A DNA stretch of 7,084 nt from Acidaminococcaceae bacterium. GTDB lineage: Bacteria > Bacillota > Negativicutes > Acidaminococcales > Acidaminococcaceae. This document shows positions 1 to 5,434 of the stretch, one piece after another. Position numbers and translations under genes: made by a program. The notes under the pieces are model-generated. The model had not been told where the DNA came from. It saw nothing but the letters and a program-made list of their open reading frames with translations, and did not search any database. Position 1 is the stretch's first letter. Each line of letters opens with the position of its first letter. The DNA lies in the NCBI GenBank assembly GCA_003512125.1, contig DOSQ01000040.1, positions 1 through 7,084 of the forward strand, read 5' to 3'.

Positions 1-44
1 TCCATCTCATAACGCAGTGCATCCTGATTTACTTCGTACAGCAT
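1..44 (-). CDS. 5' end of an unidentified gene, cut by the window edge
   Basis: An ATG at 44-42 opens a frame reading MLYEVNQDALRYEM and then running off the left edge. A GGGTGG-type ribosome binding site lies about 7 nt upstream, at roughly 51-56. The start overlaps the last 16 bp of folE2, the same kind of tight junction seen between queD and folE2, so translational coupling in the same operon is plausible. Fourteen residues are too few to identify a family. From the neighbours a queuosine or folate gene (queE, queC, folP, folK) would be natural, but the visible residues do not match the N-termini I know for those families. It may also be unrelated, or the true start may lie further left. 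Confidence 0.4.
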   Translation of the reverse strand, partial: MLYEVNQDALRYEM

Positions 45-847
45 TCATTCCACCCTTTTTCCACACAGGCAAACGCATTATGGTTATGGATGCTTTCATA
101 GCTTTTTACCGTGACGCGGTACCAGATAATACGTGAATCCTCTTCCAGCCGCAAAGCAATCTCCCGCACTGCATCCTCCACAAAGCGCGGATTATCATAC
201 GCTTCTTCCGTCACAAACTTTTCGTCGGGGCGTTTCAGCAAGCCGTATACCGGGGCGCTGGCTCCCACATCGGCAATGTCCGCCAGTTCTTCAATCCAGA
301 CAAATTCCCTGGCTTTCACTTCCAGCGACGCCGTGGCCCTTTGGTTATGAGCTCCGTAAGAACTGATTTCCTTTGAGCAGGGACATAAAGTCTGAATGGG
401 CACCTGTACTTCCACCTTCTGCATAAACCTTTCGCCTTTTTCCACGGTATAGACACAGTTCAGGTCCATAACAGAAGAGAGCCCGCTCACCGGTGCTTCT
501 TTTTGGATAAAATAGGGAAATTCCAATTTCAGAAAGGCCCGGTCTGCCAGCAGACTTTCTTTCAGATCGTCCAGCACTTCTTCCAGCGCCGACAGATTGA
601 CAACGTCCAGTTTCTGCAGGCACTGTACAAAGCGGCTCATATGTGTACCCCGCAGATCCTTGGGCAGATCCACTGCTACAGACACAACAGCTACTGTATG
701 CTGTTCCCCTTTCTGCCGGTCACGCAGCACAAGAGGCCATCGCAAATCGCTGATACCCACATGTTTCAGCGGGATATTGCGGCTGTCCTGTTCCGACTGT
801 ACATCCTTCAATATCCGTTTTTTCTGTTCCAAAGACTCATTCAGCAT
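29..847 (-). CDS. folE2: GTP cyclohydrolase FolE2 (type IB)
   Basis: A 272-residue protein of normal length for FolE2, the type IB GTP cyclohydrolase I that converts GTP to 7,8-dihydroneopterin triphosphate in the cytoplasm, the first step of folate and queuosine synthesis. Recognisable family features are the N-terminal VGISDLRWPLVLRD segment (about 30-43), the central LCPCSKEIS segment with C155 and C157 followed by GAHNQRA (165-171), TEEAYDNPRFVED (213-225), and ESIHNHNAFA (251-260) near the C-terminus. From the family, a Cys in CPCSK, a Glu in the EEAYDNPR stretch and one or two of these His residues form the metal and active site; unlike FolE, the enzyme does not need zinc. The ATG overlaps the queD stop by 7 bp and has AAGGTG about 5 nt upstream, so it is probably coupled to queD. 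No frameshift or missing motif is seen. Confidence 0.95.
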   Translation of the reverse strand: MLNESLEQKKRILKDVQSEQDSRNIPLKHVGISDLRWPLVLRDRQKGEQHTVAVVSVAVDLPKDLRGTHMSRFVQCLQKLDVVNLSALEEVLDDLKESLLADRAFLKLEFPYFIQKEAPVSGLSSVMDLNCVYTVEKGERFMQKVEVQVPIQTLCPCSKEISSYGAHNQRATASLEVKAREFVWIEELADIADVGASAPVYGLLKRPDEKFVTEEAYDNPRFVEDAVREIALRLEEDSRIIWYRVTVKSYESIHNHNAFACVEKGWNECCTK

Positions 848-1218
848 AATTCACCTTCATAGAACTCACCCCGGTAAATGCAGCCGCTGGTCCGGGTCTC
901 CCAGACTTCCACTTCAAACAGCCGGCGGTTTTCCGCATACAAGGGTTTCGCCAGCTGATCCCACACCCAGATTGCAATGTTTTCCGCGCTTGGATTGGGA
1001 ATTACGTCATTTAACAACCTGTGGTCCAGTTTTCGCAGCACCTTTGTCTGCACGATTTTTTTCAACAGGGAGAAATCCAGCACCATGCCTTCCATATCAG
1101 GGACCCCGTCAACCTTTACCACCAGTTTATAAGTGTGCCCGTGCAGGCGCTCACATTTCCCATTGTAGCTGGGAAGGTAATGGGCTGCGTCAAATTCAAA
1201 TTTTTTCAGAACGATCAT
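841..1218 (-). CDS. queD: 6-carboxytetrahydropterin synthase QueD (PTPS/COG0720 family)
   Basis: A 125-residue tunnelling-fold enzyme of the 6-pyruvoyl-tetrahydropterin synthase family. QueD turns 7,8-dihydroneopterin triphosphate into 6-carboxy-5,6,7,8-tetrahydropterin, the second step towards the queuosine precursor preQ0. Zinc-ligand histidines are H13 (FDAAHYLP) and H26/H28 (CERLHGH). C22 is the likely catalytic cysteine, D65-H66 (KLDHRLLND) the likely partner pair, and E107 (VEVWET) the likely pterin-binding glutamate. The frame stays open to an ATG at 1302, which would add 28 residues, but that ATG has no ribosome binding site and the extra residues do not resemble the family. The ATG at 1218 follows a strong AAAGGAGGG and begins MIVLKKFEF as expected, so I chose it. 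E23 inside C-E-x-x-HGH suggests a dual-function PTPS-I/III enzyme. The gene sits directly upstream of folE2, whose product makes its substrate. Confidence 0.93.
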   Translation of the reverse strand: MIVLKKFEFDAAHYLPSYNGKCERLHGHTYKLVVKVDGVPDMEGMVLDFSLLKKIVQTKVLRKLDHRLLNDVIPNPSAENIAIWVWDQLAKPLYAENRRLFEVEVWETRTSGCIYRGEFYEGELC

Positions 1219-1222
1219 GGTT

Positions 1223-1231
1223 CCCTCCTTT
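1223..1231 (-). promoter_or_regulatory. Ribosome binding site that fixes the queD start
   Basis: The minus strand reads AAAGGAGGG here, a near-perfect Shine-Dalgarno sequence whose GGAGG ends 5 nt before the ATG at 1218. The alternative in-frame ATG at 1302, which overlaps the trmL stop, has only GAATTCACAGT before it. This is the main reason for the shorter queD model. Confidence 0.85.
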
Positions 1232-1294
1232 ACAGGCAAGCAATCGCCTTGCAATTTCACTTTAACTACGTTTTCAGGCATCCTTGCAGTTCTG

Positions 1295-1807
1295 TTATTC
1301 ATACTGTGAATTCAGTTTTCCGGAATGAAAGGTAGGCGTCAGGCTTAATCCGCCAAAATCCGGTTGCTGGCGGAAGGCTTCATAGGCTACCACCGCCACA
1401 GCATTGGACAGGTTCAGGCACCGGGCTTTCGGATCCGGTATCATAGGAATACGCAAACACTGTTCCGGAAATTCTTCGTGGATCCAATCCGGCAACCCGG
1501 AAGTTTCCCTTCCGAAGACCAGCAGACTGTCTGTATCATAATGAACTTCGGTATACCCTTTAGCCGCCTTGCTCGTCAGAAAATATTTCGGATTTTCTTT
1601 GTAGGTTTCAAATAAATCGCGAATATCATCCCAGTAATCTATATCCAGCAAATGCCAATAATCCAGCCCTGCCCGTTTCAGCTGACGGTCGTCCGTTGAA
1701 AAACCCAGAGGACGAACCAGGTGCAGGTGACAGCCGGTAACGGCACACAGGCGCACCACATTGCCGGTATTGGCCGGGATTTCCGGCTGGTATAATACGA
1801 TATGCAT
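1295..1807 (-). CDS. trmL: tRNA (cytidine/uridine-34-2'-O)-methyltransferase TrmL
   Basis: A 170-residue SPOUT-class RNA methyltransferase, closely matching TrmL (YibK) in length and motifs. In E. coli, TrmL uses S-adenosylmethionine to methylate the ribose of wobble nucleotide 34 in the two tRNA-Leu isoacceptors CAA and cmnm5UAA. Visible signatures are the N-terminal MHIVLYQPEIPANTGNVVRLCA (1-22, with the invariant NTGN and R19), LKRAGLDYW (43-51), LVFGRETSGLP (96-106) and the knot-forming block IPM...ARCLNLSNAVAVVAYEA (120-144) that binds the methyl donor. The protein has no extra RNA-binding domain, as usual for TrmL. The start follows the upstream stop by 12 bp with GAGAGG as ribosome binding site, so it is probably co-transcribed with the upstream glucosaminidase-like gene. 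Its neighbour queD also serves modification of nucleotide 34. Assignment over other SpoU-like proteins is firm because of length and start-to-end similarity. Confidence 0.94.
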   Translation of the reverse strand: MHIVLYQPEIPANTGNVVRLCAVTGCHLHLVRPLGFSTDDRQLKRAGLDYWHLLDIDYWDDIRDLFETYKENPKYFLTSKAAKGYTEVHYDTDSLLVFGRETSGLPDWIHEEFPEQCLRIPMIPDPKARCLNLSNAVAVVAYEAFRQQPDFGGLSLTPTFHSGKLNSQYE

Positions 1808-1819
1808 ATTCAGGCCTCT

Positions 1820-2803
1820 CTATTTTTTGTGTTTTTCATATTTATACTTTTCCAGTTTATTCCGCTCTTTGATTCTTTTCTCGTACAGCTTTTCCAGTTC
1901 TTTCTGTTGCTTTTTATGATCAGTCCACATGCCTTCCGGCTCTTTATCCGGACAACGCAACATCAGCTGGTGGGTGTTAACAATCTTCTCCGCATATTCA
2001 CCACCCATGGCCCAGGTCCAGTTCAGGCCCGACCATTTTGTAATAAGTCCCTTCTCCAGACGCAGATTATGGGCCTTGTCATACCGTGGATCAATCAGTT
2101 TGGTCTTAGGCAGATTGTAATCTGAATAGGCCAACAGGTGCTGGATATGGGCCCTAACGCCCTCCTGGGGCGTTTTGAATGCAGCCCCCTGCACACCGCC
2201 ACCGATGGTTCCCAACCCGCAGTAATTGTGCTGCCAGGGTTCCACACTGCCGCCAAAATTGAAATAACCTGTTTCCAACAGTGCCTGAGACAGGGCCATA
2301 TCAGGACGGATTCCTTCCCGTTCTGCTTCTTCCCAGTACAGATCTATAATTTCGCCGATGCTGCAACCGATAGGAAGATTCCCATTATTCGCTGCAATCA
2401 GCTGGGCCGCCTGTTTTTTGGTAGCCTGAGCCTTTCCTTTGATGGTAATGTCCTTGTAACCTTTCGGCAAAATATAAATCGCATTCAGGTTGCGTTTGGC
2501 CGTTGCCGTCTTCTCTGTTTTAGCGCCAGTCTTTACAGCAGATTTGTTTACCGGAGTTGTCTGTACATCAACATTATTTTTTGTTTTTCTTTCGTTGTCT
2601 TTTTCCTTTTTACTTTTATTTTTATCGTCCGCTTTCTTATCCTGTTTTACGCCAGGAACGATCGCCCCTGGACGGTCCCCCATACTTATTACGACCGGTT
2701 TGGACTCCCGGCCGGCAGAGGATACTCTGGCTGTCTGCCCCGGGGCCGGAAACAGAAACAGTGCAACCACCACGGTGCAGGCAATCTTCTTCATAGTATC
2801 CAT
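1820..2803 (-). CDS. Secreted glucosaminidase-domain (GH73-like) cell-wall protein with lysine-rich linker and tail
   Basis: A 327-residue exported protein. Residues 1-24 form a signal peptide (MDTMKK, then a hydrophobic stretch ending near PGQTA). Residues 50-105 are a disordered, Lys/Asp/Glu-rich linker. Residues about 145-285 resemble an endo-beta-N-acetylglucosaminidase (GH73) domain: PDMALSQALLETGYFNFGG with E177 as the likely catalytic acid, HNYCGLGTIGGG (192-203), the FKTPQEGVRAHIQHLLAYSD segment (209-228), and KWSGLNWTWAMGGEYAEKI (256-274). Such enzymes cut the glycan strand of peptidoglycan. No LysM or SH3 wall-binding repeat is present; instead residues 295-327 form a strongly basic, probably helical tail that could bind wall polymers. 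The ATG at 2803 is preferred because GGGGAG lies 9 nt upstream; the ATG at 2794 would be too far from it. It is the first gene of the operon and has its own promoter. The domain is well supported; enzyme activity and exact role are inferred. Confidence 0.85.
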   Translation of the reverse strand: MDTMKKIACTVVVALFLFPAPGQTARVSSAGRESKPVVISMGDRPGAIVPGVKQDKKADDKNKSKKEKDNERKTKNNVDVQTTPVNKSAVKTGAKTEKTATAKRNLNAIYILPKGYKDITIKGKAQATKKQAAQLIAANNGNLPIGCSIGEIIDLYWEEAEREGIRPDMALSQALLETGYFNFGGSVEPWQHNYCGLGTIGGGVQGAAFKTPQEGVRAHIQHLLAYSDYNLPKTKLIDPRYDKAHNLRLEKGLITKWSGLNWTWAMGGEYAEKIVNTHQLMLRCPDKEPEGMWTDHKKQQKELEKLYEKRIKERNKLEKYKYEKHKK

Positions 2804-2864
2804 AGATTTGTTCTCCCCTATTTTCAGTTTTTTCTTATTTCCCGCTTATGTTTATTAATATATA

Positions 2865-2894
2865 ATTATATGACAAACTCTGTTTATCTGTAAA
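2865..2894 (-). promoter_or_regulatory. Promoter of the glucosaminidase-trmL-queD-folE2 operon
   Basis: On the minus strand TTTACA (2894-2889, five of six bases of TTGACA) is followed by an 18-nt spacer and a perfect TATAAT (2870-2865). Transcription would start near 2858, leaving a leader of about 55 nt before the ATG at 2803. No riboswitch-like structure is seen in that AT-rich leader. Prediction from consensus only. Confidence 0.65.
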
Positions 2895-2895
2895 C
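2882..2895. repeat. Small inverted repeat over the -35 box of the minus-strand promoter
   Basis: GTTTA-TCTG-TAAAC is a perfect 5-bp inverted repeat with a 4-nt centre. It covers the predicted -35 box (2889-2894) of the operon promoter, the place where a repressor would block RNA polymerase. Ten paired bases in AT-rich DNA can easily arise by chance, so this is only a candidate operator. Confidence 0.3.
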
Positions 2896-2903
2896 CCTAA
2901 ACC

Positions 2904-2928
2904 CATTTCAAAATGCTGTTTTGAAATG
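2904..2928. promoter_or_regulatory. 25-bp palindromic candidate operator between divergent promoters
   Basis: The arms CATTTCAAAA (2904-2913) and TTTTGAAATG (2919-2928) are perfect inverted repeats around the spacer TGCTG. The element lies 9 bp outside the -35 box of the minus-strand promoter and 12 bp outside that of the plus-strand promoter. Its centre (2916) is about 58 and 61 bp from the two predicted start sites. No T-run follows on either strand, so it is not a classic terminator. A dimeric DNA-binding protein could act on both transcripts from here. I do not recognise the motif as that of a known regulator. Confidence 0.55.
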
Positions 2929-2940
2929 TTTCCCGGATAT

Positions 2941-2970
2941 CTGACAGGAAGACTTATATTATGATATAAT
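2941..2970 (+). promoter_or_regulatory. Promoter of the UPF0173 hydrolase gene, with extended -10
   Basis: CTGACA (2941-2946, five of six bases of the -35 consensus) is followed by an 18-nt spacer and a perfect TATAAT (2965-2970) preceded by TGA, which makes an extended -10 element. Transcription would begin near 2977, giving a leader of about 50 nt. A strong AAAGGAGG (3013-3020) sits 7 nt before the ATG. Prediction from consensus only. Confidence 0.7.
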
Positions 2971-3027
2971 AGTAATATAAAACCATGTTTTTATGATGTC
3001 ATTAAAATAATTAAAGGAGGAATCACC

Positions 3028-3702
3028 ATGTCTGCAGAATTCAAATTTATCCACCACGCCTGCTTTACCGTTACCGCTGGCGGCGAGACGCTGATCTGCG
3101 ATCCGTTTTTGGACGGCAACCCCATCCACGTCTCTATGGAAGACCTGAAGGTAAACTATATCTTCATTTCCCATGCCCACGGCGATCATCTGGGCTGTGC
3201 CTATGAACTGGCCAAACAGTGCGATGCCCTGATCATTACTACAGCGGAAATCGCCGGTCAGGCTTCGGAAAACGGATGTAAGGCACATGCCATGCACATT
3301 GGTGGCACGTACAAATTCCCCTTTGGCAAGGTACGAATCACCCCTGCCTTCCACGGCAGCGGCATTGCCGGTGGTCACGCCTGCGGGTTCATCATTGATT
3401 TTCATGGAACGAAATTCTATTTTGCCGGCGATACTTCCCTGTTTGGCGATATGCAGTTCTTACAGGAGCTGGATCCCTTCAAATATGCTTTGCTTCCTAT
3501 CGGTGGCAATTTCACCATGGATCCCCACGATGCAGCCAAAGCAGCGGCCTTCTTAAAAGCTCCGGTAGTCATCCCCATCCACTACAACACCTGGCCCGTC
3601 ATCGCTCAGGATCCTGAAGCCTATAAGGCAGATGTGGAACAGAACGTTCCCGGCACACAGGTCGTTCTTGTTGACCCTGGCGACACGTTGGAATGGGATT
3701 AA
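3028..3702 (+). CDS. UPF0173 family metal-dependent hydrolase (metallo-beta-lactamase fold)
   Basis: A 224-residue cytoplasmic protein, normal length for UPF0173 (YtkL-like) hydrolases; no signal peptide or membrane segment is visible. It carries the metallo-beta-lactamase signature HAHGDH at 49-54 (H49, H51, D53, H54), further likely metal ligands H109 (PAFHGSG), D135 (YFAGDTSLFGD) and H185 (VIPIHYNTWP), and the early beta-strand motif ICDPFLDGNP (23-32) typical of this family. These residues would hold two metal ions that activate water. The natural substrate of the family is not known to me, so no reaction is given. Start choice is secure: AAAGGAGG 7 nt upstream and a family-like N-terminus, FKFIHHACFTV. 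The gene is monocistronic, with its own extended -10 promoter and a hairpin terminator about 60 bp after the stop. It is transcribed away from the glucosaminidase operon and may share an operator with it. Confidence 0.93.
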   Translation: MSAEFKFIHHACFTVTAGGETLICDPFLDGNPIHVSMEDLKVNYIFISHAHGDHLGCAYELAKQCDALIITTAEIAGQASENGCKAHAMHIGGTYKFPFGKVRITPAFHGSGIAGGHACGFIIDFHGTKFYFAGDTSLFGDMQFLQELDPFKYALLPIGGNFTMDPHDAAKAAAFLKAPVVIPIHYNTWPVIAQDPEAYKADVEQNVPGTQVVLVDPGDTLEWD

Positions 3703-3759
3703 CAGATCTGGTGCAAAGAGAAAGTGTTCTTAAACATAATATACTAAGATAAAAAAGTA

Positions 3760-3803
3760 ACGAGGGTTGCTGGTTTCAAAGAAACCGTTGCCCTCGTTTT
3801 TAT
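3760..3803. terminator. Rho-independent terminator, probably bidirectional
   Basis: ACGAGGG (3760-3766) pairs with CCCTCGT (3791-3797), and GGTTTC (3772-3777) with GAAACC (3781-3786), around an AAA loop; a small internal loop separates the two stems. On the plus strand the stem runs into TTTTT (3797-3801), ending the UPF0173 transcript. On the minus strand CCCTCGT is followed by TACTTTTTT (to 3751), so the same hairpin can end the convergent tctCBA transcript, whose last stop codon is at 3905. Confidence 0.85.
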
Positions 3804-3880
3804 ATGTTTTTGTGTCTTGTATTATTTTGCTTTCGATAAAACCGGTTTCAAAAACTAATGCAACGCAGTTTCGTATTAAC

Positions 3881-3898
3881 GGTAACAGCACTGTCACC
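3881..3898. repeat. Short hairpin just after the tctA stop codon
   Basis: GGTAACA-GCAC-TGTCACC forms a 7-bp stem with one G-U pair (on the minus-strand RNA) and a 4-nt loop, starting about 6 nt past the tctA stop. No T-run follows, so it is not a terminator by itself. It could protect the 3' end of the tctCBA message or be chance. The rest of the 3803-3904 spacer shows nothing else. Confidence 0.35.
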
Positions 3899-3904
3899 AG
3901 TTCC

Positions 3905-5416
3905 TTACTTAGCTTCGCCAGCCTTTTCCCGCTTTTTCAAAACCTTCATGAGAAGCGGCGAGAAAGAAGACAGGATACACAGGGCGATCAGTATCCAGCA
4001 GATGGGGGTGCTGAACAGAATACTGATATCGTTATTGGACAGGGTCAGGCTGCGGCGCAGGCCCCGTTCCCCGATAGGCCCTAAAATCAGCGCCAAAACA
4101 ACTGCCGCTGTATTCAGATCCAGCTTTCGCATCAGATAACCGAAAAAGCCGAACAGGAACATGATCCCCACTTCCACGAAACTGTTGTTGATGGCAAAGG
4201 AACCTACCACGCACAGCACAAACACGCAGGGAATCAGGATGGCGTCGGACAGGCGGGCAATATGCGCGAACAGACGGCAGCCGCCCAGGCCGATCAGCAG
4301 CATGAAGAACTGCGTGATAACGAAGCCTGCAAAGAAAGTATAGGTCATCTCCGCATATTTGGTGAACAGCTCAGGACCGGGCTGCAGGCCCTGAATGATC
4401 AGACCGCCCATCAATACGGCTGTTACGGATTCACCGGGGATGCCCAGGGTCAGCGTAGGAATAAGAGAACCACCGGTAACCGCGTTATTGGCTGCTTCAG
4501 ATGCCGCTACGCCCTCAATGGAACCCTTGCCAAACTCGTCTTTTCGTTTGGAGAATTTCTTGGCGGTATCGTAGCCCAAAAAGCAGGCAATGGAAGCGCC
4601 GGCACCGGGCAGGATACCGATGATGTTACCGATAAGCCAGGAACGGATCACGTGGGGGAAGATCTGGACAAGCTCTTTCGCTTTCAGGAAAACAGAGTCT
4701 TCAAAATCAACGACGTTGCCCCGTTCCTTGATTGCCTTTTCAATCAGAATAAACACCTGTGACATGGAGAACAGACCGATCATGGCGCAGGTTACGTTGA
4801 TACCGTTATACAGGGCGTCGATACCGAACATATACCTCTCTACACCTTCCATGGGATCCATGCCGATGGTAGACAGCACCAGACCAAAGGCGCCGGACAT
4901 CAGGCCTTTGACCATAGATCCGGAAGTAACACCCGCAATAATAGTAAGCCCGAATAAGGCCAACCAGAAATATTCCGGGCTGCCGAATTTCATGGCCAGC
5001 TGGGCCAGGGCCGGTGCAAAGAAATACAGGGAAATACAGCTGAACAGACCGCCGAAGAAAGAGGCCGTACAGGCAGTACCCAATGCTTTACCCGCTTTGC
5101 CCTTCAGGGTCAGCTGATAACCGTCAATCGCCGTAGCTGCCGAAGCCGGCGTGCCTGGCGTGTGAATCAGGATAGCGGAGATGGATCCGCCAAAAATTGC
5201 GCCGCAATAAATAGCACCTAACATGATCAGGCCTGTTTCCGGTTTCATGCCGAAGGTCAGGGGCAGAAGCAGTGCCACACCCATAGCCGCCGACAGACCC
5301 GGCATACAGCCCACCACGATACCGATGGTTACACCGAGAATCATCATTCCCATATTCATGGGGGAAAACACATGTAAAAAACCGGCGGCCATCAATCCTA
5401 ATGTATTTGCATCCAT
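3905..5416 (-). CDS. tctA: Tripartite tricarboxylate transporter large permease TctA
   Basis: A 503-residue polytopic inner-membrane protein with the length and motifs of TctA, the large subunit (about 12 membrane segments) that forms the secondary-active transport path of TTT systems. It shows the internal duplication of the family: GCMPGLSAAMG (36-46) is echoed by GILPGAGASIA (267-277), and TPGTPASAATAIDGY (86-100) by GIPGESVTAVLMGG (325-338). Conserved stretches GAIYCGAIFGGSISAIL (67-83) and EGVAASEAANNAVTGGSLIP (301-320) are intact. The C-terminus is short, basic and cytoplasmic (KVLKKREKAGEAK). The start has GGGAGG 9 nt upstream and lies 18 bp after tctB. The system takes substrate from TctC and is driven by an ion gradient. 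Known TTT substrates include citrate and other carboxylates, but the substrate here cannot be read from sequence. No truncation or frameshift is seen. Confidence 0.96.
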   Translation of the reverse strand: MDANTLGLMAAGFLHVFSPMNMGMMILGVTIGIVVGCMPGLSAAMGVALLLPLTFGMKPETGLIMLGAIYCGAIFGGSISAILIHTPGTPASAATAIDGYQLTLKGKAGKALGTACTASFFGGLFSCISLYFFAPALAQLAMKFGSPEYFWLALFGLTIIAGVTSGSMVKGLMSGAFGLVLSTIGMDPMEGVERYMFGIDALYNGINVTCAMIGLFSMSQVFILIEKAIKERGNVVDFEDSVFLKAKELVQIFPHVIRSWLIGNIIGILPGAGASIACFLGYDTAKKFSKRKDEFGKGSIEGVAASEAANNAVTGGSLIPTLTLGIPGESVTAVLMGGLIIQGLQPGPELFTKYAEMTYTFFAGFVITQFFMLLIGLGGCRLFAHIARLSDAILIPCVFVLCVVGSFAINNSFVEVGIMFLFGFFGYLMRKLDLNTAAVVLALILGPIGERGLRRSLTLSNNDISILFSTPICWILIALCILSSFSPLLMKVLKKREKAGEAK

Positions 5417-5434
5417 TCGTAACAGCCTCCCGTC

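Noticed and set aside
597..1265. Plus-strand open frame (222 codons) opposite folE2 and queD
   Set aside because: Antisense to two well-recognised conserved enzymes; the translation is rich in Ser, Arg, Pro and Cys with no family resemblance.
1219..1294. preQ1 or tetrahydrofolate riboswitch in the trmL-queD spacer
   Set aside because: I looked for the preQ1-I hairpin with A-rich tail and for the THF aptamer core. Only a weak 5-bp GCAAG/CTTGC stem is present.
1219..1302. Extension of queD to the ATG overlapping the trmL stop
   Set aside because: No ribosome binding site precedes it, the 28 extra residues are not family-like, and a strong AAAGGAGGG precedes the internal ATG at 1218.
2804..2858. 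Riboswitch or leader peptide in the 5' leader of the minus-strand operon
   Set aside because: The leader is about 55 nt, AT-rich, and shows neither a stable stem nor a short open frame with a ribosome binding site.
2138..2893. Long open frame on the plus strand (251 codons) opposite the glucosaminidase-like gene
   Set aside because: It lies antisense to a gene with a signal peptide and a recognisable domain, has no ribosome binding site, and its Phe/Ser-rich product mirrors the lysine-rich coding on the other strand.
2959..3405. Minus-strand open frame opposite the UPF0173 gene
   Set aside because: It is antisense to conserved metal-binding motifs, and its N-terminal coding lies inside the real gene with no translation signal.
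3772..3851. Repeated GGTTTCAAA at 3772 and 3844 as a direct repeat
   Set aside because: Only about nine bases match; the first copy is explained by the terminator stem and there is no third copy or mobile-element context.
4262..5117. Plus-strand open frames opposite tctA
   Set aside because: They shadow a complete TctA with intact family motifs and have no promoter or ribosome binding site of their own.
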